Of a stretch of DNA of 64,000 nt, positions 41,708-50,707 are shown in pieces. The stretch spans positions 1,054,001-1,118,000 of the forward strand of contig JAPFFF010000030.1 in assembly GCA_039105265.1 (NCBI GenBank). Reading direction: 5' to 3'. The translations under genes were made by a program, and so were the position numbers. Every line of letters begins with the position of its first letter. The first letter of the stretch is position 1. Origin of the DNA: Tritrichomonas musculus (taxonomy: Eukaryota; Parabasalia; Tritrichomonadida; Tritrichomonadidae). The notes beneath the pieces are model-generated. The model was not told where the DNA came from. It ran no database searches and saw only the letters and a list, made by a program, of their open reading frames with translations.

Positions 41708-42709
41708 ATGGAATTACCACCAAGTGTTAACACTTTATATCCTAATCGAGATAATATAGTTAATGATGGTAATACACCTCTTCCAATCGAAACAGCCTAC
41801 TTCCTTGAGGATGCTCAACATGATAAAGCTAAGTTTAATAGGTATTGGTTTAATTTCCCACCAGAATGGTCAACTGCAAACAAAGGGGAATCTATTGTTG
41901 GCGTTCGTTCAGCACATATCATTAAGAGAAGACGCAAAATGGAAGTAGAGATTGAAATATATAAGATACATAAGAAAACATATGAGTTTGTTTGTGGTGG
42001 AACATGGAATGATGGAACACTAAAAGAAGACTATATAACTGGTTCAAATCATGAATATGGGTGCTTCAAAGTCATTGATTGGGTGTCAGTCGATGGAGAT
42101 TTACGTGGATTTTTTGATGCAGTTAATCGTGCATTCAAGTCATACATTAAAACTTCAACATTAGACAAATTTGTTCAAAATGATGATGATATACAGGATA
42201 GAGATATACAAACCGATGGATACTATGATAAAAATGGTTTTCATGAAATCATTTATACAGAAAGAAATAAAGCAGGGAACCATAAATACTACTATAACAA
42301 TAGTAAGAATGAACGAGATTGGGAGTATACTGCACCATATATGAACTTTTTCCAACTTAAATCCTGGAATGATGACTTTGCAGATGTGTTTAATATAGGT
42401 AATGGCATATTTCAAAATAAACCAGAAAAATATCAAACATGGAGTAAGACATTAATATTTGATAATATATGGGACAGACAATCATGCAAAATATATTCAT
42501 CGATAGGTGAACAAGCATTACATAACTATATTGGAGATAGTGATGTTGAATATAGTCCGATTAAGTACTTCAAGTTAAACTCAATGGACCAAAGGTTTTG
42601 GATAGACTTCTATAGTGATGCCCATTATAATTGTCCAACAAAACTACCTCCAAATGATTCATTTGTAATCGAAATGCAATTCCTTCAATACGATAAGATG
42701 TTTATTTAA
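41708..42709 (+). CDS. 333-aa protein, possible structural protein
   Basis: Not firmly recognised. The block YWFNFPPEWSTANKGESIVG followed by VRSAHI is strongly patterned, and the rest alternates beta-strand-like segments and aromatic residues. Its place between protease and integrase and its beta-rich character suggest a virion protein. DIQTD (166-170) is another QT motif. The C terminus ends FVIEMQFLQYDKMFI. A minor capsid role is possible but another gene at 55.5 kb is a better candidate. Confidence 0.65.
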   Translation: MELPPSVNTLYPNRDNIVNDGNTPLPIETAYFLEDAQHDKAKFNRYWFNFPPEWSTANKGESIVGVRSAHIIKRRRKMEVEIEIYKIHKKTYEFVCGGTWNDGTLKEDYITGSNHEYGCFKVIDWVSVDGDLRGFFDAVNRAFKSYIKTSTLDKFVQNDDDIQDRDIQTDGYYDKNGFHEIIYTERNKAGNHKYYYNNSKNERDWEYTAPYMNFFQLKSWNDDFADVFNIGNGIFQNKPEKYQTWSKTLIFDNIWDRQSCKIYSSIGEQALHNYIGDSDVEYSPIKYFKLNSMDQRFWIDFYSDAHYNCPTKLPPNDSFVIEMQFLQYDKMFI

Positions 42710-42715
42710 AAATAA

Positions 42716-43870
42716 ATGAGTAAAGAAGAACCAAGCCCATATGAAAAATTATACAACAAAGCTAAATGGAAGACCTTGGACAAATACCTTAGCATGGCAA
42801 AACAAGAGAATCTAAATGAAGACGAAGCAAAGAAATACTTTGATGAAAAAGTAGTACATGATAAGAGAGTACCTAAAGCACAATTTATTCCTATTGTATC
42901 CAAACATCCTCATGGTTATCAAATGGATACCTTCATTAATAATAAAGAGGCAGGTGGGTTGAATTATCTAATGTTCATCAATATCAACACCAGAAAAGCA
43001 TATGCATATCCTATGAATGGTAAAGGAGCAAGAGAAGTATTAACAGCACTTCATAAATTTGTTAATGATGTACCTCATGTATATTCGATAACAAGTGATG
43101 AGGATGCAGCATATTTATCATCAACAGTCTTAGACTTCATGAGAGAGAAGAACATAAAATACCGAACAACAACTGAGAATAACCATAATGTACTTGGCAT
43201 TATTAATAGGTTTATGAGAACCATAAGAGATGCTATTGGTGAAAATAGGTTTATTCAACCAAAGGAGATGCATGATTTGGTCAACATATATAACAACTCT
43301 CCTCATAGGTCTTTAGATAATAAAGCACCTAATGATATTACTCCAGAGGATGAAATAAAGTACATACAAAAGAATGCACGCATTAATCCATACCATTTTA
43401 ATCCAGGTGAGAAGGTCAGGTTAGTACTCGAAAAAGAACCATTTGGTAAAAGAAGAAGTAATTTGTCTAATGAGTCTTATATAGTTGACTCGCAAAAAGG
43501 TAACCAGTTTGTGGTCAAGTCCAAAGATGGTTCAACAAGTTCATTCCCTGGATATAGGTTGTTAAGGACAAGAGACAAAAGGATTAAAGTAGCTGAAAGA
43601 CTAAATGAAGGTAAAGAAGGTATTATTGAAAAAATATATAACTTTGATGAAGATACTGGTAAGTATGATTTAAAATGGGAAGGAGTCGAAGGTGATGATG
43701 CCTTTGCTAGACAAACTATTAGAGATGTAAGGAGAGGTAATCCATTAGTACTTGGTACGGCAGAAAGACAATATTGGTTGGAACAAAAGAAAAATTATGA
43801 ACGACAAATTAAAGCAGGTCAAAAGGTTGAGGGCAAACCAATACCAGATAAAATTATGAAATACATTTAA
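42716..43870 (+). CDS. INT: RVE-type integrase
   Basis: 384 aa. The retroviral-integrase-like core spans about 60-215, with acidic core residues D71 (YQMDTF) and D128 (ITSDED) and the downstream NHNVLGIINRFMRTIRD helix typical of Maverick integrases, then SPHRSLDNKAPNDITPED. A C-terminal SH3-like domain (about 225-290) and a further beta-rich segment with KWEGVEGDD may contact DNA or chromatin. It inserts the linear element into host DNA. It follows the 333-aa gene after 6 bases. Confidence 0.92.
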   Translation: MSKEEPSPYEKLYNKAKWKTLDKYLSMAKQENLNEDEAKKYFDEKVVHDKRVPKAQFIPIVSKHPHGYQMDTFINNKEAGGLNYLMFININTRKAYAYPMNGKGAREVLTALHKFVNDVPHVYSITSDEDAAYLSSTVLDFMREKNIKYRTTTENNHNVLGIINRFMRTIRDAIGENRFIQPKEMHDLVNIYNNSPHRSLDNKAPNDITPEDEIKYIQKNARINPYHFNPGEKVRLVLEKEPFGKRRSNLSNESYIVDSQKGNQFVVKSKDGSTSSFPGYRLLRTRDKRIKVAERLNEGKEGIIEKIYNFDEDTGKYDLKWEGVEGDDAFARQTIRDVRRGNPLVLGTAERQYWLEQKKNYERQIKAGQKVEGKPIPDKIMKYI

Positions 43871-43880
43871 AAATTTGTAA

Positions 43881-44747
43881 ATGGATGAACCCCCAAGTGC
43901 AGAACTAATAAATAAAGTAGAAACATTGATTAAAGAGACCTTACGGAAGAACATGAAAGAGATAGATGGTGCTTTGATTAAACCATTATCACCTGATTAT
44001 CCTTTTAGCACAAATGGTATATACTTTTTAATTGGTAAACCAGGTGCTGGTAAAAGTTTTTGGATATGGAGACATATTATGATAACAGAGAGGTTGTTTA
44101 AACATCCATACTACCAAAAGATAATATTTTGCTCAAGCTCTGGTAAAATGGATAAAACAGCTGAAACACTTAATAAACAGATACAATCAAGAATCGATTA
44201 TGTAAAGGAAAGAGAATTAATGAGTTATCTTAAAAGACATCTTCGAAGAAAGATAAAGTATTATGCTATTGTCAAATATGTATTATCTCGAATGAAAGAG
44301 ACCAATGACGAAATGAGGAGGCTCATTGAGAAGCATCATTTAAATGAGCTCAATGATAAAATAATATATATAGCCAATAAGTTAGTCAAGTATGAAACAT
44401 CATCATATCCATATAACACATTATTGATACTAGATGATTGTGCAGGTAGTGATTTATTAAAGAATGGTAATAGTGAATTTATCAAGTTGTTAACCAAGAC
44501 AAGACACTATAATTTAACATGTATCATGGCTATCCAAACTATTCGATTTGTTCATATGAATGCTAAAAGGTTAGCAACAGATATCATATGTTATACAGGA
44601 TATAGTGAGGAAGATTTTACTAGCTTGTTGCAACAAACAAATAACTCATTAAATACTAAACAGACAGTAGCTGAATACTTACAACATAAAGAACCACATG
44701 AAAAATTCGTAATGAATATTTCTGCTAATAAGTACTATTTCGAATAA
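43881..44747 (+). CDS. ATP: A32/FtsK-HerA-like packaging ATPase
   Basis: 288 aa. Walker A GKPGAGKS (52-59), Walker B LLILDD (181-186), followed by KTRHYNLTCIMAIQTIRF, the sensor/arginine region typical of the genome-packaging ATPase of Polintons, adenoviruslike elements and NCLDV A32. A helical insert (about 100-175) lies between the Walker motifs. It drives DNA into preformed capsids. It starts 10 bases after the integrase stop. Confidence 0.93.
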   Translation: MDEPPSAELINKVETLIKETLRKNMKEIDGALIKPLSPDYPFSTNGIYFLIGKPGAGKSFWIWRHIMITERLFKHPYYQKIIFCSSSGKMDKTAETLNKQIQSRIDYVKERELMSYLKRHLRRKIKYYAIVKYVLSRMKETNDEMRRLIEKHHLNELNDKIIYIANKLVKYETSSYPYNTLLILDDCAGSDLLKNGNSEFIKLLTKTRHYNLTCIMAIQTIRFVHMNAKRLATDIICYTGYSEEDFTSLLQQTNNSLNTKQTVAEYLQHKEPHEKFVMNISANKYYFE

Positions 44748-44764
44748 TTTTTTATTTTTTAAAA

Positions 44765-45220
44765 ATGGGAATTAAACTTCATTCAGAAGAAGATTATTGG
44801 AAGCCAAATTATGCTAAACAAAAAGAATTTTCTCCATGGCAAACGATAATAAAAGGAGGAGTAGGTTTAGGTGGTAAATTATTAATGGGAGCTGCAGATA
44901 GTTTTACTGGAGGTCTTGCAAGTAAAATATTGGATGCTTCAGCAGGTGGATTAACCAAGCATGCTGGTGTTATTGGTTCAGTTGCGAGAGGTCTTGGTGA
45001 AAGCTACTTGAGCGATAGTACAAGAAATAAATTAGCAAACATAGCTGACACAGCATTAAAATATGTCCCAGATGGAAAAGTGAAAACTGCCTTATCATCA
45101 ATTAATAAATCTGCAAAAGGTGAATCAGTTGGAGCACCTCTTGAAAAGCCAGCATTTTCGTCTAGATCATTACAAGAGAGTGACTTTACTACCAACAATC
45201 GGGCGAGAACCTACATCTAA
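44765..45220 (+). CDS. 151-aa Gly/Ala-rich protein, possible membrane-active virion protein
   Basis: Not recognised by family. It has an amphipathic Gly/Ala/Ser-rich middle (GGVGLGGKLLMGAADSFTGG, LDASAGGLTKHAGVIGSVAR), recalling small membrane-lytic proteins of adenovirus pVI or virophage type, and a position between ATPase and capsid gene where such proteins are found. No clear transmembrane helix. Function is inferred from position and composition only. Confidence 0.6.
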   Translation: MGIKLHSEEDYWKPNYAKQKEFSPWQTIIKGGVGLGGKLLMGAADSFTGGLASKILDASAGGLTKHAGVIGSVARGLGESYLSDSTRNKLANIADTALKYVPDGKVKTALSSINKSAKGESVGAPLEKPAFSSRSLQESDFTTNNRARTYI

Positions 45221-45267
45221 TGAAAACTCAAAAAAACTAAATTTTTGGACTTTTTTGTTTATTTTAA

Positions 45268-45819
45268 ATGTCAAAACATCTAACAGGTTCTAAGAGACTT
45301 GCAGTTATTCATAAATGGTTGAATGGAAGGGATGACCCAGATTGGGAAGTTTTACCTACAAAAACCAAAGACAAGTATATTGTAAAACAGCGAAAAACTC
45401 CAATAACTCGAGAATATCAAGAAAACTCAGAAAGTGAAAATAACGAAGAAACTCAAGAAAACTCAGACAGTGAAGAACATGAGGAACTTGAAGAAAAGCC
45501 AAGAAAGCCAATAAGTTCGAAAGCTGCACGAAAACCTCCAAAACCTCGAAAAACTCAACAAAGCCAAGTTTATGACCCTACTGTGAATGAGGAAATACTA
45601 AAACAGCTAAAATCACTAGGTGAAGAAATGAAGATAAGTCGAGAGAAGAAAGAACAGAGACGTATGATAAAGGAGGTTGTTGATAAAAGGATGAGTAAAC
45701 CAAGACAACAGTATGTTCCTGAAGAACCGCCACAACAATATGAAGAAGAACAACAACCTCAATATATACCTATGAGACCTATTGGTAGGAGAAATCGCAT
45801 CTTTGAAGATATGATGTAA
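45268..45819 (+). CDS. 183-aa charged, disordered protein
   Basis: Very rich in Glu, Lys, Pro and Gln. An acidic stretch (about 50-75), a basic KPRKPISSKAARKPPKPRK stretch (about 78-96), a helical segment (about 110-145) and a Gln/Pro tail. Such proteins beside the capsid gene may bind packaged DNA or act as scaffold. No homology can be claimed. Confidence 0.6.
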   Translation: MSKHLTGSKRLAVIHKWLNGRDDPDWEVLPTKTKDKYIVKQRKTPITREYQENSESENNEETQENSDSEEHEELEEKPRKPISSKAARKPPKPRKTQQSQVYDPTVNEEILKQLKSLGEEMKISREKKEQRRMIKEVVDKRMSKPRQQYVPEEPPQQYEEEQQPQYIPMRPIGRRNRIFEDMM

Positions 45820-45836
45820 ATTTTTTTCTATCTAAA

Positions 45837-47519
45837 ATGCTTAACAAGGAATCCTATATGAAAACCTCAGCAGAGGTTTGTACTCAGATTGCATCTTACT
45901 TTGATGTTGTCGATAATTGCATAGCACTTAGTGATACTAATAAGGCATACTCATTAAATCCACAAACTTCGTATTCACCATCACCACCAATTAAGAGTGG
46001 TTCCTATACAACATGTATTATCTCTCCTAATACTCATAATACTGCTGATATATATAATGGATTTATTCGAGCAGATATGAGAGTGATGATAAAAATAGAC
46101 AAGCCAATTCTAAGTGATTTAGAAAATGTCAGTGGTTATAATTTTGGTAAGGTATGGTTTGGTTTTAAGGATGCTCGAGATGCTGTTGAGAAGTATGAAA
46201 TTGTAGCTAATGGTATGACGCTTTATACCCAGAACTTTGGATGTGAAGAATCCTTTTTAACTGCATGTTGTGCAAATGAAGTTACTAAAAGAGCTGATAT
46301 ATATAGTAAAGCAAGACATAAGGATATTTGGAATGATACTCATGGAAGGAGATGTGGTTTTGTTGCAAATCTTAACAAAGATGTGACTTCTGTCACTGAA
46401 ACAATTAGATTAAAGATTGATTTGCGACGATTCTTACCTTTATCTAATATCAAGTACTTGCCAGCATTTGCAGGTAAAATCGAATTACGTCTATACTTTT
46501 CAACAGCTGGTATGGTATATTGTCCAGTTGGTTTTGAAAAGAGCTTGGTTGCTAATCCACATATAATGAAAGACTTCAATGTTGATGAAATTACCAATGA
46601 ATTTCGACCTATTGGAGAACCAATATGGATGTGGACAAGTACCGAAAAAATAGCAATGGATAAGATTAATCACCCCAAGAATCTTCCACCTGTTGGTGAA
46701 AATCATGGAGGAGCATATGAAGTCGCAGGAGCTAACAATACTAAGGCAAGAGTTGACCGAACTATTTACAGTGATTGGAGAACTTGGAGTGTTGTTGATT
46801 ATTCCATTGAAGAATGTGCGAGTATTATACCTTGTTTTGGTATTCATGAATCTGTATATACAGCACTTGTTCAAAGATATGCTAACCCTCAACATCCACT
46901 TACATTCCCAACACAGATTATGTCATTTTACACTTGTACAAGACCTCTTAATAATGAACAAGATAAAGCAACTATTACTATTACACCTAATTTTGTAGAT
47001 AGTATGTTTTGCTTATTCCCACTTAAGCATACACATAAGACATACTTCAAGAATCCTATGTTTGAAGCATTTCATATGAATTGTGGTAATTACAATAATA
47101 TTCCTGCTAAAGCATTTGGTACGAATGGTAAGTATCCAGAGTTCCTCGAATATTGCCAGAATGCAATGAACATGAATGGAGAGCAAAATGGATTTAATAA
47201 AGAGGTTATTGCAAGTTTAGCGAATGAGTATCAATATAATGAAAACACAACAGGCTATTATCCAAATGATAGGTCCTCATTCTTCATAGGTCTTCCTACT
47301 GAAACAGATGGAACATATCAACAAGGTCTTTCAAGTCTTGCACCTATTAACTTCGAATTGATATGTAGTCAAAAGGCAGATAATCCATTTAGACAGGAAG
47401 TAGATACACCTCCATTATTATGCTTATTAACAGATATATCAATTAGTATCTTAATTAGACCTAATGGTATGCCACCATCAGTACGTATTGGTCCTTATGA
47501 TTTAACAACCCCTGAGTAA
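45837..47519 (+). CDS. MCP: Double jelly-roll major capsid protein
   Basis: 560 aa. Length, position after the ATPase and pattern suit the Polinton major capsid protein: strand-rich throughout, YSPSPPIKSGSY near residue 45, the first jelly roll with FGKVWFGFKDARDAVEKYE, then LKIDLRRFLPLSNIKYLPAF, and a second with FYTCTRPLNNEQDKATITIT and a terminal SISILIRPNGMPPS strand. Trimers of such proteins form icosahedral capsids. The gene looks full length, starting 17 bases after the previous stop. Confidence 0.85.
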   Translation: MLNKESYMKTSAEVCTQIASYFDVVDNCIALSDTNKAYSLNPQTSYSPSPPIKSGSYTTCIISPNTHNTADIYNGFIRADMRVMIKIDKPILSDLENVSGYNFGKVWFGFKDARDAVEKYEIVANGMTLYTQNFGCEESFLTACCANEVTKRADIYSKARHKDIWNDTHGRRCGFVANLNKDVTSVTETIRLKIDLRRFLPLSNIKYLPAFAGKIELRLYFSTAGMVYCPVGFEKSLVANPHIMKDFNVDEITNEFRPIGEPIWMWTSTEKIAMDKINHPKNLPPVGENHGGAYEVAGANNTKARVDRTIYSDWRTWSVVDYSIEECASIIPCFGIHESVYTALVQRYANPQHPLTFPTQIMSFYTCTRPLNNEQDKATITITPNFVDSMFCLFPLKHTHKTYFKNPMFEAFHMNCGNYNNIPAKAFGTNGKYPEFLEYCQNAMNMNGEQNGFNKEVIASLANEYQYNENTTGYYPNDRSSFFIGLPTETDGTYQQGLSSLAPINFELICSQKADNPFRQEVDTPPLLCLLTDISISILIRPNGMPPSVRIGPYDLTTPE

Positions 47520-47546
47520 AAAGATGTATATTTTATTTTATAGAAA

Positions 47547-47981
47547 ATGTCGAATGATTATAGAAGCCCACATGCTGAGATTGTTGGAAGAGAAGGTATG
47601 ATGTATAATGAAGCTACCATGAAAAATAAAGACATAGAGTTTCAACATTTTGGTGTGTTCAGTAATACTAATACTTATTCTGTAACCTTCAACCCATATA
47701 TTAATCGACCACCTACCCAGATTATTGAACATGAGGACCCTGTTAGATTTCCAGATACTCGAGAACATATAACCAAACCTGTTCGTGAACCTCCTGTTAG
47801 TATTACAGATGGTGGTTTTTATCGACATATAGGTGAAAAAGATAAACCAGTACCTCTCTTACCAAAATATCTTAAGAAGCCTGAGAAACCACCAATGCAA
47901 GGTAGAGCAAGAGAATATAATAAACAAGATATTCGATATGGACCTACTCAGCATATCTTTACCCAAAATAACATCTATTAA
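47547..47981 (+). CDS. 144-aa protein of unknown function
   Basis: Proline and aromatic rich with little predicted regular structure (EPPVSITDGGFYRHIGEKDK, KKPEKPPMQGRAREYNKQDI). It lies directly behind the capsid gene, so a capsid cement or accessory protein is possible. ATG preceded by TTTTATTTTATAGAAA. Confidence 0.6.
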   Translation: MSNDYRSPHAEIVGREGMMYNEATMKNKDIEFQHFGVFSNTNTYSVTFNPYINRPPTQIIEHEDPVRFPDTREHITKPVREPPVSITDGGFYRHIGEKDKPVPLLPKYLKKPEKPPMQGRAREYNKQDIRYGPTQHIFTQNNIY

Positions 47982-48005
47982 TTTTTTATTGAATTTTTTA
48001 TCCAG

Positions 48006-48452
48006 ATGAAAATGACAACAAGAAACGTCTATGACTATGTCAATGAACTTCGCGCAAAATGTGCTCCAAATACTAAACAATGTAATTTCTCGATACTTTG
48101 TGACAAGTACCCAATGAAAGCAGGAGAATGGAGCTATTTAGGCAAAGTACTCTATGTATCAATCAAGATAAAAGACAAGTGCCACAGATTTTATCCAGAT
48201 AAGCTCAAAGAACTTGATCTTGACTCAATATTTATTAAGCCTAACTCAAGGAGAAAAATATCTGAAGATTTTGAAGAGTTCTACATAAATGGAAACACTA
48301 CCACTCAAGAGTATCAAGGAATCAAATACTACAACTACTCCATTGCAGCTGCTCCTACAAGTCATAAACCAAAAATCGATGCTCTCAAGCAGAAATACCA
48401 TATTGAGTCATTTGACATGTTTATTGGAGAACAGCTAGACTTAGTACTTTAA
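48006..48452 (+). CDS. 148-aa protein of unknown function
   Basis: A compact globular pattern with mixed helix and strand, including KCNF-like CNFSILCDKYPMKAGEWSYL and YYNYSIAAAPTSHKPK. No family recognised. Part of the plus-strand cluster behind the capsid gene; preceded by a T-rich tract. Confidence 0.6.
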   Translation: MKMTTRNVYDYVNELRAKCAPNTKQCNFSILCDKYPMKAGEWSYLGKVLYVSIKIKDKCHRFYPDKLKELDLDSIFIKPNSRRKISEDFEEFYINGNTTTQEYQGIKYYNYSIAAAPTSHKPKIDALKQKYHIESFDMFIGEQLDLVL

Positions 48453-48473
48453 GCCTATTTTTTCCCAACCTAA

Positions 48474-48998
48474 ATGATTAAGAAGAGGGGTACAACCAAT
48501 GGAGTTCAAGCAAATGTATCTTTAGAACCATCAGCAGCTGCATCATCTACATCAAACATCAACAACAACATTATTATTAATAAGAGAGATGATGGCAAGG
48601 AAGACATTGTTATTACAAGAGACATCGGAGTGCAAACTGAACCTGTTGAAGTTGAACCAGATGTACGTAATGTTATACTTGAAGCATATGCACAAATACT
48701 ACTTAATCAAGACAAAGCACTACTAGCTAACATTATATCAAAGAAATGCATCATAGTACCTATTGAATCTCTTAGCAACATCATCAAAGCAATACTACAT
48801 GTTAATGAGGTTGAAGTACAACTTAATGAAGATGTTGGATGTTGTGCAGCTAAGAGCAATCCAATAAGAAAAATAGATGCTATTAAGATTATTAAAGATA
48901 ATGGAGAGGTAGTCATTGACTTGAAACAAGTATATAATAAAGAATATAATGAGCTTGTTAATAATTATCATGTATGCTTAAAATATTGCATAGTATAA
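48474..48998 (+). CDS. 174-aa protein with DIGVQTEP motif
   Basis: An N-terminal disordered Ser/Asn region, then RDIGVQTEPVEVEP (49-62), resembling a dynein light chain LC8 site, then a helical region (about 65-125) and a short beta-like C terminus. No family recognised. It is the last gene of the plus-strand cluster begun at 39.8 kb. Confidence 0.6.
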   Translation: MIKKRGTTNGVQANVSLEPSAAASSTSNINNNIIINKRDDGKEDIVITRDIGVQTEPVEVEPDVRNVILEAYAQILLNQDKALLANIISKKCIIVPIESLSNIIKAILHVNEVEVQLNEDVGCCAAKSNPIRKIDAIKIIKDNGEVVIDLKQVYNKEYNELVNNYHVCLKYCIV

Positions 48999-49004
48999 AA
49001 AAGA

Positions 49005-49029
49005 CATATTAAAAAAAACTTAAAAAAAA

Positions 49030-49060
<31 letters not shown>

Positions 49061-49085
49061 CTTAAAAAAAAAAAAAAAAATTATT
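49005..49085 (+). repeat. Poly-A tracts joined by CTT
   Basis: Four A-runs of 7 to 22 bases separated by CTT. It lies between the 3' ends of convergent genes and could mark transcription ends or polymerase slippage. Confidence 0.7.
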
Positions 49086-49094
49086 TTTTTACTC

Positions 49095-49466
49095 TTACTC
49101 CTTGTCTTTTGGAGATGAAGCTTCTTGTTCATCTTCATCATCTTCTTCTTGTGTCTCTTGCGAGTCAGGCACTATAGGCACGTGAAAGCCAATAGATTTT
49201 GGTGTTGGAGATTGAGGAATCTTTTTATGAAAAACCTCGCAGGTAGTGAGATTCATTTGAGTAAGTGCTTCAGCAATCTTGTTCATGTTTGCTTGTATCA
49301 AAGGGTCATAGATGGTGCAGACATTAGATGATGTCGAGTTTATTATTTTTTGGTTGAACAGAAATATCACCTCTTTAATAGCATTGGCTATTTCAACATG
49401 AGCATTTTTGATAGCAAGCTTTTGCTGTTTTTGGAATTCTTTGAAGTCATTTCCAGAACGCGACAT
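49095..49466 (-). CDS. 123-aa helical protein with acidic tail
   Basis: It starts MSRSGNDFKEFQKQQKLAIK; helices to about residue 85, then a Ser/Pro linker and a tail of Asp/Glu (QEEDDEDEQEASSPKDKE). No family recognised. It is divergent from the basic protein gene at 49,543, sharing a spacer of under 80 bases. The pairing of an acidic and a basic protein is notable. Confidence 0.6.
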   Translation of the reverse strand: MSRSGNDFKEFQKQQKLAIKNAHVEIANAIKEVIFLFNQKIINSTSSNVCTIYDPLIQANMNKIAEALTQMNLTTCEVFHKKIPQSPTPKSIGFHVPIVPDSQETQEEDDEDEQEASSPKDKE

Positions 49467-49542
49467 TTTAAAAAATGAAGTGATTTTGTTTGCGAATATT
49501 CAATTTTCAAAAATAATTCAATTTTTTTTCTCAAATGAAATC

Positions 49543-49821
49543 ATGAGCCAAAATTTAGATTTGGGTGAGTTCAAGGAAACAGCTATCATCAAGAAGTTGA
49601 AGAAGTCCAAGAGTAACAACAACCTCAAAAATATTGATACTGCAAAAACTGAAACAACAGAAAAACGTGGTAGAAAGCAAAAGTATGCAACTGTTGAAGA
49701 ACGAAATGAAGCACGTAAACAACAGCAAAAGGCATATCGTGAAAGAAAGAAAAAAGAAGTACAAAGTATGAAGGAAAAAATAATGTCGTATGAAAGCAAA
49801 AAGGTATCACATGAAGAATGA
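49543..49821 (+). CDS. Small basic DNA-binding protein (AT-hook and bZIP-like basic region)
   Basis: 92 aa from the ATG at 49,543. KRGRKQK (about 44-50) is an AT-hook core, and RNEARKQQQKAYRERKKKEV (about 58-77) looks like a bZIP basic region, although the following leucine zipper is too short for a stable dimer. Probable role: transcription factor or DNA compaction for the element. It stops exactly at the edge of a 19-bp repeat array whose first unit overlaps the last codons. Confidence 0.65.
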   Translation: MSQNLDLGEFKETAIIKKLKKSKSNNNLKNIDTAKTETTEKRGRKQKYATVEERNEARKQQQKAYRERKKKEVQSMKEKIMSYESKKVSHEE

Positions 49822-50068
49822 GGTAGCTTATGAGGAAAAAGGTAGCTTATGAGGAAAAAGGTAGCTTATGAGGAAAAAGGTAGCTTATGAGGAAAAAGGT
49901 AGCTTATGAGGAAAAAGGTAGCTTATGAGGAAAAAGGTAGCTTATGAGGAAAAAGGTAATGAGGAAAAAGGTAGCTTATGAGGAAAAAGGTAGCTTATGA
50001 GGAAAAAGGTAGCTTATGAGGAAAAAGGTAGCTTATGAGGAAAAAGGTAGCTTATGAGGAAAAACATG
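49822..50068 (+). repeat. 19-bp tandem array
   Basis: About 13 units of GGTAGCTTATGAGGAAAAA, perfect except for one shortened unit near 49,955. It lies between the basic protein gene and a convergent gene. It may be a binding array or a replication slippage product. Confidence 0.95.
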
Positions 50069-50091
50069 TAGTTAAAAAAACTTTTTTTTAG

Positions 50092-50517
50092 TTATTCATT
50101 TTTCTTGTAGTACATTGTGATGAACTTCTTGTTTCTTTTCACTTTCTTATGTGTAAAGTGTCTCTTTGTTCCATCGAGATGCCCGAAACCAAGTCGAGTA
50201 ATAGATAGTTCATGACCAAAGAACATGTTGTACAAGTTAACAATGTCTCTTGCAGGATAACAATCTTTCTCGAGGTTGTCAAACCATTCATCATACCTCT
50301 TTTTTTGTTTTGCTCGAAGTCGATGTGCATCATTTTCAAGAGCATGAGCATAATTTTCACACATCGTTCTTAAATTTGATGTATCATCTTCAACTTTTAG
50401 TTGAGATATTTTTTTCGACATGTTTATATTAATTTTGTAGTCGAATGAATCATGATCTTTAGGAGGTGTTTGTTTTTGTAAAATATCTTCTATTTTATCT
50501 TCTTCTTCATTCATCAT
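50092..50517 (-). CDS. 141-aa protein of unknown function
   Basis: An acidic N terminus, a central helix (SNLRTMCENYAHALENDAHR) and a basic C-terminal part with FGHELSITRLGFGHLDGTKR. The latter has the look of a small DNA-binding or winged-helix fold, but I cannot name a family. Confidence 0.6.
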   Translation of the reverse strand: MMNEEEDKIEDILQKQTPPKDHDSFDYKININMSKKISQLKVEDDTSNLRTMCENYAHALENDAHRLRAKQKKRYDEWFDNLEKDCYPARDIVNLYNMFFGHELSITRLGFGHLDGTKRHFTHKKVKRNKKFITMYYKKNE

Positions 50518-50707
50518 TAATAAAATAATAGTGATATTAATAAATATATTTTTTTAAAATTTCAATATATTTTATTTTTTTTAATTCAATTTTTGAATTT
50601 TTATAGTGTATATAACTTTTTCAAAGAAAAATATCTACCTTCGAGTTTTTCTACGAAATTTAAAATTTAGTGATATCAACTAGAAAATAGATCATTTTTA
50701 TACTTGT
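50518..50707. promoter_or_regulatory. Divergent spacer upstream of two Maverick genes
   Basis: An AT-rich 190-bp spacer between divergent genes; it must contain both promoters. TTCATTTTTATACTTGT-like sequence lies just before 50,708 but no perfect initiator is seen. Confidence 0.4.

Noticed and set aside
49555-49810. Minus-strand frames rich in Phe, Leu and Cys opposite the basic protein
   Set aside because: Shadows of the Lys/Glu-rich codons on the plus strand.
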